Source of the DNA: JALORV01 sp963707445
GTDB taxonomy: Bacteria > Pseudomonadota > Gammaproteobacteria > Burkholderiales > Burkholderiaceae_F
Assembly (NCBI GenBank): GCA_963707445.1
Contig: CAVPPW010000050.1
Coordinates: 124,001-188,000, forward strand
Reading direction: 5' to 3'
Length of the DNA stretch: 64,000 nucleotides
The notes beneath the pieces were generated by a model. That model saw only the letters and a list, made by a program, of their open reading frames with translations, was not told where the DNA came from and made no database searches. The position numbers were made by a program, and so were the translations under genes. This document shows positions 10,278-19,135 of the stretch, piece after piece; position 1 is the stretch's first letter; the number at the start of each line of letters is the position of its first letter.

Positions 10278-11445
10278 ATGCCGCACTGGCTGCTCCCAGA
10301 GAATATTTCCGACGTGCTGCCGCGTGAGGCGCGGCGGCTCGAAGCCACGCGCCGCGCGCTGCTCGACCTGTATGCCGGCTATGGCTACGAGCTGGTCATT
10401 CCGCCGCTGATCGAATATGTCGACTCGCTGCTCACCGGGACGGGCAGGGACCTCGATCTGCGCACGTTCAAGCTGGTCGACCAGGCGAGCGGCCGCATGC
10501 TCGGACTGCGCGCCGATGCGACGCCGCAGGTCGCGCGCATCGACGCGCACATCTTGAACCGTCCGGGAGTTGCGCGGCTTTGCTATGCCGGCAGTGTCCT
10601 GCACGCGCGGCCGCAGCACCCACTCGCGGTGCGCGAGCCTTTGCAGGTCGGAGCGGAACTGTATGGCGCCGCCGGGCTCGCAGCCGATCTCGAAGTGCTC
10701 GAGATCGCCGTGGCATCGCTGCGGACCGCGGGGCTGGCTCGGGTAACGATCGACCTCGGGCACACCGGCGTTGTCCGCGCACTGCTCGACCTGGCTCGAT
10801 TGCCGCCGGAGGCCGAGGACGACATCCTCGCCGCGTTGAGCACTAAGGACACGCCGGCGCTGATCGAATGCATCGCGGGAGTGTCGGCCGCCAGTACGCG
10901 AAGGTCTGATCGCGCTCGCGCGCCTCGGCGGCGGCCGTCAGACGATCGCGGCCGCGCGCAAGGCACTGCCCAGTGTCACTCCGATCGCCGCGGCGCTCGA
11001 CGGCCTTGAGATGCTCGCGGCGCGCTGCGGCGCGGACGAAGTCACGATCGATCTAGCGGACCTGCACGGCTATCGCTACCTGACCGGTGTCACCTTCGCT
11101 GTTCATGCACCCGAACTGGCGAGCGCGGTCCTGCGCGGGGGCCGCTACGACAATATCGGCAAAGCATTTGGCCGCGCCCGACCTGCCGTCGGGTTCTCGA
11201 TCTACCTGCGCGAACTCGTCAGTTTGCTGCGGACAGACGCTCCAGGTGCGATCCTGGCGCCCGCCGGCGAGGCCACAGAGCTTCGCGATGCGATCCGTGC
11301 ATTGCGTGCCAGCGGCCAGATCGTCGTGCAGCGGCTGCCGGACGAAGTCGCGGGCGCGGAGCCGGGCGATTTCGTCTTCGATCGTGAGCTGCGCTACGTC
11401 GATGCGAGCTGGCGTGTGGTCGTGCGAGACGACACGTCGAGCTGA
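10278..11445 (+). CDS. hisZ: HisZ, ATP phosphoribosyltransferase regulatory subunit (one frame break)
   Basis: HisZ is a HisRS paralogue without aminoacylation activity. It joins the short form of HisG and controls the first step of histidine synthesis. Seen are WLLPENISDVLP, a degenerate class II core (LRADATPQVARIDAHIL) and GGRYDNIGKAFGR. There is no anticodon-binding domain, and about 389 residues is the expected length. The frame changes near 10895; one C missing from CGCGAA would restore TREGLIALARLGGGRQT. HisZ next to purA and behind hflC is a standard betaproteobacterial arrangement. Confidence 0.93.
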
Positions 11446-11459
11446 AAAACGGAGCCACC

Positions 11460-12753
11460 ATGGCACAGAACGTTGTCGTCGTCGGCACCCAGTGGGGCGA
11501 CGAGGGAAAAGGCAAGATCGTCGACTGGCTGACCGAGGACGTCGACGGCGTCGTCCGGTTCCAGGGCGGACATAACGCCGGCCACACGCTCGTCATCGGC
11601 GGCAAAAAGACGATCCTGCGGCTGATCCCGTCGGGCATCCTGAGACCGAAGACCGCCTGTTACATCGGCAACGGCGTTGTACTTTCACCCAACGCACTGC
11701 TGTCCGAGGTCGACGAGCTGCAATCGGCCGGTGTTGACGTCGCCTCGCGCCTTCTGATCAGCGGCAACTGTCCGTTGATCCTCGAGTATCACGTGGCCCT
11801 GGACAAGGCGCGCGAGGTGAGGCGCGGCGACTCGAAAATCGGCACGACCGGCCGCGGCATCGGTCCCGCCTACGAGGACAAGGTTGGACGACGTGCGGTA
11901 CGGGCGCAGGACCTGTTCGACGCGGGTCGCTTCGGCGATCGCGTGCGCGAAGCGCTCGACTTCCACAACTTCGTGCTCGAGCGCTACTTCGGCGCCGAGC
12001 CCGTCGTTCCAGCGCGCGTGATCGACGAAACCCTCGCGCTCGCAGAGCGCCTCAAGCCGCTGATCACCGATGTCTCTTACCGGCTCGAACAGTGTGATGG
12101 CCAGTGGCCATCGGCTGTTGTTCGAGGGCGCCCAGGGAACATTGCTCGACGTCGATCACGGCACGTATCCGTACGTCACCTCGAGCAACACGGTCGCCGG
12201 CGCGGCAGCTGCAGGCGCAGGCGTTGCCCCGCAGCGGCTCGATTACGTGCTCGGCATCACGAAGGCGTACTCAACGCGTGTGGGATCCGGGCCTTTCCCA
12301 ACGGAACTGCTTGACGCCACCGGCGCGCAGCTACGCGAGCGCGGCCAGGAGTTCGGGTCGGTCACCGGCCGCCCGCGTCGCTGCGGCTGGTTTGACGCGG
12401 CCGGACTGCGTCGCGCGGTGCAGCTCAACGGCACCACGGGGCTGTGCATCACGAAGCTCGATGTCCTCGACGGCCTGACTGTCGTGAAGCTCGGCGTCGG
12501 CTATCGCTTCGAGGGGCGTGACGTCGACATCCTTCCGTACGGCGCTGACGCGGTCGAGCGTTGCCAGCCGATCTACGAGGAATTCTCTGGGTGGACGGAG
12601 TCGACTTTCGGCGTGCAGTCCTGGGATGGGCTGCCGGCCCCGGCGCGCCGCTATCTCGAGCGCCTGGCCGAAGTGCTCGGAGTGCCGATTGACCTCGTGT
12701 CGACCGGGCCGGATCGTGACCAGACAATCGTGCTGCGCCACCCGTTCCGCTGA
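11460..12753 (+). CDS. purA: Adenylosuccinate synthetase (one frame break)
   Basis: PurA uses GTP to join IMP and aspartate in AMP synthesis. The P-loop-like GDEGKGK with its catalytic Asp is near the N-terminus, followed by GGHNAGHT with the catalytic His, then GTTGRGIGPAYEDK, the IMP segment FEGAQGTLLDVDHGTYPYVT and GRPRRCGWFD. The frame changes near 12080. One extra G in CTCGAAC would restore the conserved SVMASGHRLLFEG. Length is about 431 residues. It is 14 bases from hisZ and is followed closely by a phosphoribosyltransferase gene. Confidence 0.95.
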
Positions 12754-12763
12754 GGCGCGCGTC

Positions 12764-13285
12764 GTGAAGGACCTGTACGTCGACTGGGACGAGTACCACC
12801 GGCAGATCGAGCGGCTGAGTCTCGCGATTCACGAATCCGGCTGGCACTTCGACTCGCTGCTTTGCCTCGCGCGCGGTGGGCTGCGAGTGGGCGATGTCAT
12901 CTCGCGCATCTACGACATGCCGCTGGCGATACTGGCCGCCAGTTCCTACCGCGAGGCGGCCGGCAAATCACAGGGCGTGCTCGACATCGGTGAATACATC
13001 ACGATGACGCACCGCGAACTGTCGGGTCATCTGCTGCTTGTGGACGATCTCGTGGACAGCGGTGTGACGCTGAGCCGCGTCATTGCTCACCTGCGGCAGC
13101 GCTATCCGGCAGTGACTGAGCTGCGCAGCGCAGTGATCTGGTACAAGGCCTGTTCGAGCGTCGTGCCGGACTACTACGTCGAGCACCTGCCGACCAACCC
13201 GTGGATCCACCAGCCGTTCGAGGTGTATGACGCCATGGGTCCGGAAAAGCTCGCTGCACGACTTCGCAGCGGCACGTCGGGCTGA
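12764..13285 (+). CDS. Phosphoribosyltransferase family protein
   Basis: The roughly 173-residue protein has a type I PRTase fold with the PRPP-binding signature HLLLVDDLVDSGVTL. This gene regularly follows purA in betaproteobacteria and resembles purine (xanthine/hypoxanthine-guanine type) phosphoribosyltransferases. The exact base is not readable from the sequence. The GTG at 12764 is preferred: it lies 10 bases after the purA stop and gives the conserved VKDLYVDWDEYHRQIERL. The frame is intact. Confidence 0.83.
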   Translation: MKDLYVDWDEYHRQIERLSLAIHESGWHFDSLLCLARGGLRVGDVISRIYDMPLAILAASSYREAAGKSQGVLDIGEYITMTHRELSGHLLLVDDLVDSGVTLSRVIAHLRQRYPAVTELRSAVIWYKACSSVVPDYYVEHLPTNPWIHQPFEVYDAMGPEKLAARLRSGTSG

Positions 13286-13331
13286 GTGCACTTGACGACG
13301 AACCTGGTCGCGCAGCGCTTTCTTCGACTGC

Positions 13332-13353
13332 GCGAAGCACGCAGGTGCTTCGC
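13332..13353 (+). terminator. Hairpin after the phosphoribosyltransferase gene
   Basis: A perfect 9-bp stem (GCGAAGCAC / GTGCTTCGC) with a 4-base loop lies 46 bases past the stop codon. There is no clean T-run behind it, so it may be a weak terminator or an mRNA 3' end stabiliser. Confidence 0.4.
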
Positions 13354-13364
13354 TTCCCTGGCCC

Positions 13365-13391
13365 AAAATCAAAAGGCCGGCAGCGCCGGCC
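13365..13391 (-). terminator. Rho-independent terminator of tRNA-Leu
   Basis: On the minus strand the tRNA 3' end is followed, 8 bases on, by a 7-bp GC stem (GGCCGGC / GCCGGCC, loop GCT) and then TTTTGATTTT. This is a strong intrinsic terminator. The convergent phosphoribosyltransferase gene ends on the other side. Confidence 0.85.
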
Positions 13392-13399
13392 CTTCGTTT

Positions 13400-13484
<85 letters not shown>

Positions 13485-13499
13485 ACAGGCGAGCCCGCG

Positions 13500-13527
13500 A
13501 TTTTAGTGGCGGGGGCAGGCATGTCAA
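13500..13527 (-). promoter_or_regulatory. Sigma-70 promoter of tRNA-Leu
   Basis: Read on the minus strand: a perfect -35 TTGACA, a 16-base spacer and -10 TAAAAT, placing the transcription start about 8 bases before the mature tRNA 5' end. With the terminator this makes the tRNA an independent unit. Confidence 0.78.
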
Positions 13528-13608
13528 ATGCGCTACTCTGCCGGCGCACGTTGCGCGGGCTTGTATGTGCCGCGCGTTGCGATCATTCATCTCCTTTGAA
13601 ATTTCCGT

Positions 13609-15852
13609 TTGAATACCAAGACCCACACGATCGAGCCTGACTCGATACTGCAGACACTGACCGAGGCTCGCGCACCGCTGACGCCTCACGAACTTGCCGA
13701 GCGCATGCACCTCGCAGACGAGGCGCGCCCCGCACTCTCAATTGAACTGGAAGAGCTCGAGCGCTCCGGGCGCATCGTGCGTAACCGGGCCGGACTGCTG
13801 CTGGTCGCGGCGCGCGCCAATCTGATATCCGGCCAGGTCCAGGGCCATCGCGACGGCTTCGGATTCCTGATCCGTGACGACGGCGGACAGGACCTGGTCC
13901 TGCCCGAACATGAGATGAGCAAGGTGCTGCACGGCGACCGCGTCCTCGCGCGGGTCGCCGGCACCGACCGGCGCGGCCGCCCCGAGGGCGAGATCGTCGA
14001 AGTCATCGAGAGCCGCACCAACAAGCTGGTTGGACGCCTGCTGAATGAGCGCGGCGTGACGATCGTCGTCCCGGAGGACCAGCGCATCCAGCACGACATC
14101 CTGGTGCCGCCCGGTGCCTCGCTGTCGGCCGAACCCGGCCAGGTCGTCGTGGTCGAGATCATCCAGCAGCCGCAACGCTATGTGCAGCCGGTCGGACGCG
14201 TCATCGAAGTGCTCGGCGCCGTCGACGATCCCGGCATGGAAATCGAGATCGCGGTGCGCAAGTTCGCGGTGCCGCACGAGTTCCCGGCGGCTGTGCTCGA
14301 ACTGGCCGAAGCGCTGCCCGACACGGTGCAACCGCGCGATCTGCGCGGCCGGATCGACCTGCGTGACGTTCCGCTGGTCACGATCGACGGTGAAGACGCG
14401 CGCGATTTCGACGATGCGGTGTATTGCGAGCCGATCAGCGGCCGCAAGAAGGGATGGCGCCTGATCGTCGCAATCGCCGACGTCGGCCACTACGTGAAAT
14501 CGGGTGACGCGCTCGATGCGGAAGCGCAGAACCGCTCGACGTCCGTCTACTTCCCGCGCCGGGTCATCCCGATGCTGCCGGAGAAGCTCTCGAACGGGCT
14601 CTGCTCGCTCAACCCGCAGGTCGACCGGCTGGTGATGGTGTGCGACTGCATCGTCAGCGCGCGGGGTGCGATCGATGCCTATCAGTTCTATCCGGCCGTC
14701 ATGCATTCACATGCGCGCCTGACTTACGACGAAGTGTGGGAGGCGCTGTCGGTGCCCGACAGCCGTGCGGCGCAGCGCCGCGTCGACGTGCTGCCGCAGT
14801 TGCGTGACCTCTACGCACTGTACGAAACGCTTGCGACCGCACGCGAGGCGCGCGGCGCGATCGATCTCGAGACGACCGAGACGCGCATCGTCTGTGACGC
14901 CAACGGTCGCATCGAGAAGATCGTGCCGCGCCTGCGCAACGACGCGCACAAGCTGATTGAAGAGTGCATGCTCGCGGCCAATGTCTGTGCCGCGGATTTC
15001 CTGGTGCGCAGTCGCCATCCGGGGCTGTTCCGCGTGCACGAGGGCCCGACGCCGGAGCGCCTGGCTAACGTGCGGGCGCTGCTGAAGACGCTCGGCCTGC
15101 ACCTCGAGGGCGGCGACGACCCGCAGCCAGCGGACTATGCCTTGCTGCTGAAGAAGGTCCGGCCGCGTCCCGATGCGCAACTGTTGCAGACCGTATTGCT
15201 GCGTTCGATGCAGCAGGCGATCTACAGTCCCCACAATTCCGGACACTTCGGACTGGCCTACGAGGCCTACGCGCACTTCACGTCGCCGATCCGGCGCTAT
15301 CCGGATCTGCTCGTGCATCGCGCGATCCGTGCATGCCTCGGCAAGAAGCAGTATGTGCCGGCCGTCACCAGCAGTGCCGACATCGTCGCGCCGAGGGCCG
15401 CGCGCGCGGCACTGCGGCCGGCGCGCGAGCGCAAGCCGGCCGCTACAGATGTCGGCGCCTGGGAGAAGCTGGGACTCATCTGCTCGGCCAACGAACGGCG
15501 CGCCGACGACGCATCGCGTGATGTCGAGGCGTGGCTCAAGAGCTACTACATGCGCGAACGCGTCGGCGAGACCTACAGCGGCACGGTCAGCGCGGTGGTG
15601 CCGTTTGGAATCTTCATCGTCCTCGATGACCTTTACGTCGAGGGCCTGGTGCATGTCTCCGAGCTCGGTTCCGAATACTTCCTCTTCAACGAACCGTTAC
15701 ATGAACTGCGGGGTGAGCGGACCGGCCTTCGCTATCGACTAGGCGACCGCGTGACGGTGCAGGTCGCGCGCGTTGATCTCGAGGCGCGTCGCATCGAGTT
15801 CAGGCTGGTACGCGGCGATACGCGCAAGGCCATGCTGGCCGCGACCGGGTGA
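13609..15852 (+). CDS. rnr: Ribonuclease R (main body)
   Basis: RNase R is a 3'-5' exoribonuclease that degrades structured RNA and defective tRNA and rRNA. The order is an N-terminal winged-helix domain (residues 10-70), two cold-shock domains, the RNB catalytic domain with the metal-binding TIDGEDARDFDDAV near residue 261, and an S1 domain near residues 650-735 (GETYSGTVSAVVPFGIFIVL). The only in-frame start is a TTG at 13609, with a stop codon 12 bases upstream and no clear ribosome site. A lost base near the start is possible. The frame ends at 15852, but an Arg/Lys-rich tail continues in the next frame (separate entry). Confidence 0.94.
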   Translation: MNTKTHTIEPDSILQTLTEARAPLTPHELAERMHLADEARPALSIELEELERSGRIVRNRAGLLLVAARANLISGQVQGHRDGFGFLIRDDGGQDLVLPEHEMSKVLHGDRVLARVAGTDRRGRPEGEIVEVIESRTNKLVGRLLNERGVTIVVPEDQRIQHDILVPPGASLSAEPGQVVVVEIIQQPQRYVQPVGRVIEVLGAVDDPGMEIEIAVRKFAVPHEFPAAVLELAEALPDTVQPRDLRGRIDLRDVPLVTIDGEDARDFDDAVYCEPISGRKKGWRLIVAIADVGHYVKSGDALDAEAQNRSTSVYFPRRVIPMLPEKLSNGLCSLNPQVDRLVMVCDCIVSARGAIDAYQFYPAVMHSHARLTYDEVWEALSVPDSRAAQRRVDVLPQLRDLYALYETLATAREARGAIDLETTETRIVCDANGRIEKIVPRLRNDAHKLIEECMLAANVCAADFLVRSRHPGLFRVHEGPTPERLANVRALLKTLGLHLEGGDDPQPADYALLLKKVRPRPDAQLLQTVLLRSMQQAIYSPHNSGHFGLAYEAYAHFTSPIRRYPDLLVHRAIRACLGKKQYVPAVTSSADIVAPRAARAALRPARERKPAATDVGAWEKLGLICSANERRADDASRDVEAWLKSYYMRERVGETYSGTVSAVVPFGIFIVLDDLYVEGLVHVSELGSEYFLFNEPLHELRGERTGLRYRLGDRVTVQVARVDLEARRIEFRLVRGDTRKAMLAATG

Positions 15853-16031
15853 GGCGACCGAAGGAACGCAAGCGGGGTGAGTCGGTCGAGGAGCGGCGCG
15901 CGCGTCGGGCCGTCGTGGCCGCGCGCCACCCGCGCGACATCGACAAGCGCGAGACTGCGCGCACGCGCGGCAAGAAGGGCGTCGGCGGTGCGCGCGGGGC
16001 GCTGTCGCGGTCGCGCCGGCGCGGGCGATGA
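15849..16031 (+). other. Probable Arg/Lys-rich C-terminal tail of RNase R in the adjacent frame
   Basis: An open frame of about 60 codons begins exactly where the rnr frame ends (4-base overlap) and encodes an extremely basic peptide (PKERKRGESVEERRARR, later RTRGKKGVGG). RNase R proteins usually end in such a basic tail. The frame stops with TGA at 16029, overlapping the rlmB ATG as ATGA, as expected for the real end of the upstream gene. I infer that a one-base indel near 15845 split the tail from rnr. A separate small gene started by the GTG at 15849 is less likely. Confidence 0.6.
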
Positions 16032-16786
16032 GTGCGGCACGGATACTTGCCGGATTCCACGCGGTGACTGCGCGCCTGCGCGCGGCTCCACAATCGGTCG
16101 AATCGATCCGTTTCGATGCCCGGCGCCGAGACGGCCGCATGCAGCAGGTGCGGGAACTCGCGCGCGCGTCCGGCGTGCCGATGACGCCGGCGGAACCCGA
16201 GGTGCTGCGCGAAATGAGTGCTGGCGCACCCCATCAAGGCGTTGTTGCGGTGGCCCGCGCCATTGAACGCGCCGTGACGCTCGACGACGTGCTGGCCGAC
16301 GTGCGGCCGGAGACTCTGTTGCTCGTCCTCGACCAGGTCACCGATCCGAGAAATCTCGGCGCCTGCCTGCGTGTCGCCGATGCGGCGGCAGTCGATGCCG
16401 TCGTCGTGCCGCGCGACCGCTCGGCGGGACTGACGCCGGCGGCGATCAAGGCGGCCTCCGGCGCAGCCGAGAGCGTGCCGCTGGTGGAGGTGACGAACCT
16501 GTCGCGCACCCTCGACGAGATCGCTGCGGCAGGAGTACGCGCGATCGGCGCCGCCGGCGAGGCAGACCAGTCGCTGTTCGAACTCCAACTCGTCGGGCCC
16601 GTTGCCTGGGTCGTCGGCGCCGAAGGCGCCGGGTTGCGGAGGCTGACGCGCGAGCATTGCGCCGCGCTGGCCCGCATCCCGTTGCAGGGCACGGTCGAGA
16701 GCCTCAACGTCTCCGTCGCCACCGGCATCTGCCTTTTCGAGACCCTGCGGCAGCGTCACGCCCATCGCGCGGCCGTCCGCGCTTGA
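16028..16786 (+). CDS. rlmB: 23S rRNA (guanosine-2'-O) methyltransferase RlmB
   Basis: RlmB is the SpoU-family 2'-O-methyltransferase that modifies G2251 of 23S rRNA. The 252-residue protein has an N-terminal substrate-binding domain (ILAGFHAVTARLR) and the trefoil-knot SPOUT domain with motif 1 NLGACLRVAD, motif 2 VVGAEGAGLRRL and motif 3 SLNVSVATGICLFE. The frame is intact. Its start overlaps the end of the basic rnr tail, and rnr-rlmB is a conserved pair. Confidence 0.95.
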   Translation: MSAARILAGFHAVTARLRAAPQSVESIRFDARRRDGRMQQVRELARASGVPMTPAEPEVLREMSAGAPHQGVVAVARAIERAVTLDDVLADVRPETLLLVLDQVTDPRNLGACLRVADAAAVDAVVVPRDRSAGLTPAAIKAASGAAESVPLVEVTNLSRTLDEIAAAGVRAIGAAGEADQSLFELQLVGPVAWVVGAEGAGLRRLTREHCAALARIPLQGTVESLNVSVATGICLFETLRQRHAHRAAVRA

Positions 16787-16811
16787 TAGGCGCGCCCCCG
16801 GCGAGCAGCAT

Positions 16812-17825
16812 GTGAGCATGATCGCGGCAGTCTTTGGCACGCTGTTCCTGATCTTCTTCGCGCTCAGCCCGTTGCGGTGGGTCGAGCTCGGCATGCCGTG
16901 GCTGACGCTCGTCATCACTTTCGTGCTGATCCCGCTGATCGACGCCGCCGTCGGTCGACCGGCACCGGGCCAGCAGGCGCCGGTACCGGCGCTTGCGCGC
17001 TGGATTCCTCGTCTGCAGCTGCCGCTGCAGGCGCTGCTGCTCGTGGAAGCGATGCGGATCGCACCGGGCCTGTCGCTGCCGGACCTGCTGGTTTTCGCCG
17101 TAGCGGTCGGCACCGTGAGCGGCGGTCTTGGCATCACGATTGCGCACGAACTGGGCCATCGGTCCTCGGCGCTGGATCGCGTGATTGCAAAGATCCTGCT
17201 GGTCAGCGTGGGCTACGGACATTTCTTCGTCGAGCACATCCGCGGGCATCACGTGCGCGTCGCGACGGCGGAAGACCCGGCGACTGCACCGCGCGGGATG
17301 AACGTCTACCGCTTCATCCTGCGATCGGTGGTCGGCAGCTTCACCCACGCCTGGACTCTCGAGCGCCTGCGCCTCGAGCGCGACGGACGCAGTCCCTGGC
17401 ACCCGCACAACTGGGTGCTGCTGGGAACCGTCCTGTCCTGCGCAATGTTCGCGGCGGCGTTCGCGACATGGGGCGTGCGGGCCGCGCTGCTCTTCGCGGT
17501 GCAGGCCGCCGTCGCGATGGCGCTGCTGGAGATCATCAACTACATCGAGCACTACGGCCTGAGGCGCGAGCGCATCGACGGCCGCTACGAGCCGGTCCGC
17601 GAAGAGCACTCATGGAACGCGGACTGGGTCGTCAGCAACTGGATCCTCTTCAACCTGCAGCTGCACCCAGACCATCACGTGCACATGCAGCGGCCGTACG
17701 AAGCGCTGCAGTCGGTGCCGGCAGCCCCGCAGCTGCCGGCCGGATATCCGGCGATGGTGCTGCTCGCGCTGGTGCCGCCACTTTGGTTCGCGGTGATGGA
17801 TCGACGCATCCCGCAGCCCGCATAG
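16812..17825 (+). CDS. AlkB-type membrane diiron monooxygenase
   Basis: The 337-residue membrane protein carries the histidine boxes of the alkane 1-monooxygenase/xylene monooxygenase family: HELGH at 112-116, EHIRGHH at 141-147, NYIEHYGL at 243-250, EEHSWN at 264-269 and LHPDHH at 284-289. Several hydrophobic segments surround them. Such enzymes use a diiron centre and rubredoxin-type electron transfer to hydroxylate terminal methyl groups of alkanes or related hydrocarbons at the inner membrane. At 337 residues it is shorter than typical AlkB (about 400), mostly at the N-terminus. No rubredoxin gene is visible here. The GTG at 16812 and ATG at 16818 are alternative starts. The substrate cannot be told from sequence. 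Confidence 0.85.
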   Translation: MSMIAAVFGTLFLIFFALSPLRWVELGMPWLTLVITFVLIPLIDAAVGRPAPGQQAPVPALARWIPRLQLPLQALLLVEAMRIAPGLSLPDLLVFAVAVGTVSGGLGITIAHELGHRSSALDRVIAKILLVSVGYGHFFVEHIRGHHVRVATAEDPATAPRGMNVYRFILRSVVGSFTHAWTLERLRLERDGRSPWHPHNWVLLGTVLSCAMFAAAFATWGVRAALLFAVQAAVAMALLEIINYIEHYGLRRERIDGRYEPVREEHSWNADWVVSNWILFNLQLHPDHHVHMQRPYEALQSVPAAPQLPAGYPAMVLLALVPPLWFAVMDRRIPQPA

Positions 17826-17826
17826 C

Positions 17827-18564
17827 GTGCGACTGGAGCCGATCGAAAACGCGCGCGACCGCGTGCGGACCGCACGCCGGATCGCGGTCCTGACCGGTGC
17901 CGGCATGTCGGCGGAAAGCGGCGTGCCGACCTTTCGCGATGCGCAGACCGGACTTTGGGCGCGCTTCGATCCCGCGCAGCTCGCCTCTGAAGAAGGATTT
18001 CGCGCGGACCCGGCGCTCGTCTGGCGCTGGTACGCCTGGCGGCGCGAAGCGGTCGCGAAAGCCGAGCCGAATGCAGGACACCGGGCGCTCGCGCTGGCCG
18101 CTGGCCGCTACGAGCTCTTCAGCATCGTGACTCAGAACGTCGATGGGCTGCACTACCGCGCCGGGTCGCACGATGTCATCGAGATTCACGGCTCGATCGC
18201 GCGGACAATCTGCCTCGCACGCTGCGGTTACGCCGAGGACGATCCGGCGCGCGTGCCGGCGGGCGAGCCACCCCACTGTCCGCGCTGCGGCGACTGGCTG
18301 CGACCCGCCGTCGTGTGGTTCGGCGAGATGCTGGATCCGGAGCGGCTACGCGCCGCCGAGGCTGCGGCGCGGGACTGCGAACTCATGCTGGTGGTCGGGA
18401 CCTCGGGGCTGGTGTACCCCGCGGCCGGATTGCCGCTGATCGCGCGCCGCGCGGGCGCAGCGGTGGTCGTCGTGAATCCGGCCGAAAGCGACCTCGACGG
18501 CATCGCCGACACCGTGGTCCGCGCGACGGCGGCGGTGGCGCTGCCTCGCCTCTTTGCGCGCTGA
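17827..18564 (+). CDS. cobB: NAD-dependent protein deacylase, sirtuin family
   Basis: The 245-residue protein has the sirtuin motifs GAGMSAESGVPTFRD, TQNVDGLH, the catalytic His in EIHGS, two zinc-binding Cys pairs (CLARC and CPRC) and VVGTSGLVYPA. Sirtuins remove acyl groups from lysines with NAD. In bacteria CobB reverses acetylation of, among others, acyl-CoA synthetases. The GTG start at 17827 lies one base after the oxygenase stop, so the two are coupled. The frame is intact. The symbol is given by family only. Confidence 0.88.
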   Translation: MRLEPIENARDRVRTARRIAVLTGAGMSAESGVPTFRDAQTGLWARFDPAQLASEEGFRADPALVWRWYAWRREAVAKAEPNAGHRALALAAGRYELFSIVTQNVDGLHYRAGSHDVIEIHGSIARTICLARCGYAEDDPARVPAGEPPHCPRCGDWLRPAVVWFGEMLDPERLRAAEAAARDCELMLVVGTSGLVYPAAGLPLIARRAGAAVVVVNPAESDLDGIADTVVRATAAVALPRLFAR

Positions 18565-18571
18565 GCAGCGC

Positions 18572-18601
18572 TTGTGCGCTGCCGCGCGATTCGGCTAGAA
18601 T
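18572..18601 (+). promoter_or_regulatory. Candidate sigma-70 promoter of the rpsF operon
   Basis: TTGTGC and TAGAAT are separated by 18 bases just downstream of the sirtuin stop. Transcription from here would give a leader of about 125 bases before rpsF. Confidence 0.5.
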
Positions 18602-18607
18602 CGCAGG

Positions 18608-18720
18608 CTTTTCAAGCCCTTGGGCTTACCTTGCTGCACCGGAATGACGCTTCCGGGCAGCTCACCCTCCGGCTGCGGCGATCGAGTCCCTCGGACCTCG
18701 ATCGCTGCGCCGGGCATCCA
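18608..18720 (+). promoter_or_regulatory. Structured mRNA leader of rpsF, candidate S6:S18 site
   Basis: Three inverted repeats occur in the untranslated leader: AAGCC/GGCTT at 18614-18627, CCGGAA/TTCCGG at 18639-18656, and a perfect 9-bp stem GCGATCGAG/CTCGATCGC at 18678-18705 that can extend by a few pairs. The last one ends just before the TAAGGAG ribosome site. Ribosomal operons of this type are often regulated by the S6:S18 complex binding the leader. That role here is inferred from position and pairing only. Confidence 0.4.
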
Positions 18721-18732
18721 TAAGGAGCCACG

Positions 18733-19104
18733 ATGCGTCACTACGAAATCTGTTTCATCGTCCATCCGGACCAGAGCGAGCAGGTGCCGGCGATGATCGA
18801 TCGCTACAAGGCGATGATCGCCGCGGGCAACGGCAAGCTGCACCGAATCGAGGACTGGGGTCGCCGCCAGCTGGCGTATCCGATCGAGAAGCTCGTCAAG
18901 GCGCACTACGTCCTGATGAACATCGAGTGCGACAACAAGACGCTGGACGAGCTCGAACACGCGTTCCGCTACAACGACGCGGTGCTGCGCCATCTGACGA
19001 TCAAGATGAAGAAGGCCGAGACGACGGCCTCGCCGATGATGAAGGTCGTCGAGCGCGAGGAAGCACGCAAGGCGGCGGCAGAGCAGGCCGCCGTGGCGGC
19101 CTAG
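18733..19104 (+). CDS. rpsF: 30S ribosomal protein S6
   Basis: The 123-residue protein begins MRHYEICFIVHPDQSEQV and contains RRQLAYPIEKLVKAHYVLMN, typical of S6, with an Ala/Glu-rich C-terminal end. S6 binds S18 on the platform of the small subunit. A strong ribosome site (TAAGGAG, 18721) precedes the ATG at 18733. It is first in rpsF-priB-rpsR-rplI. The frame is intact. Confidence 0.97.
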   Translation: MRHYEICFIVHPDQSEQVPAMIDRYKAMIAAGNGKLHRIEDWGRRQLAYPIEKLVKAHYVLMNIECDNKTLDELEHAFRYNDAVLRHLTIKMKKAETTASPMMKVVEREEARKAAAEQAAVAA

Positions 19105-19135
19105 GCAGTCGAGCAAGGCGAGCTGCGCCGCGGCG

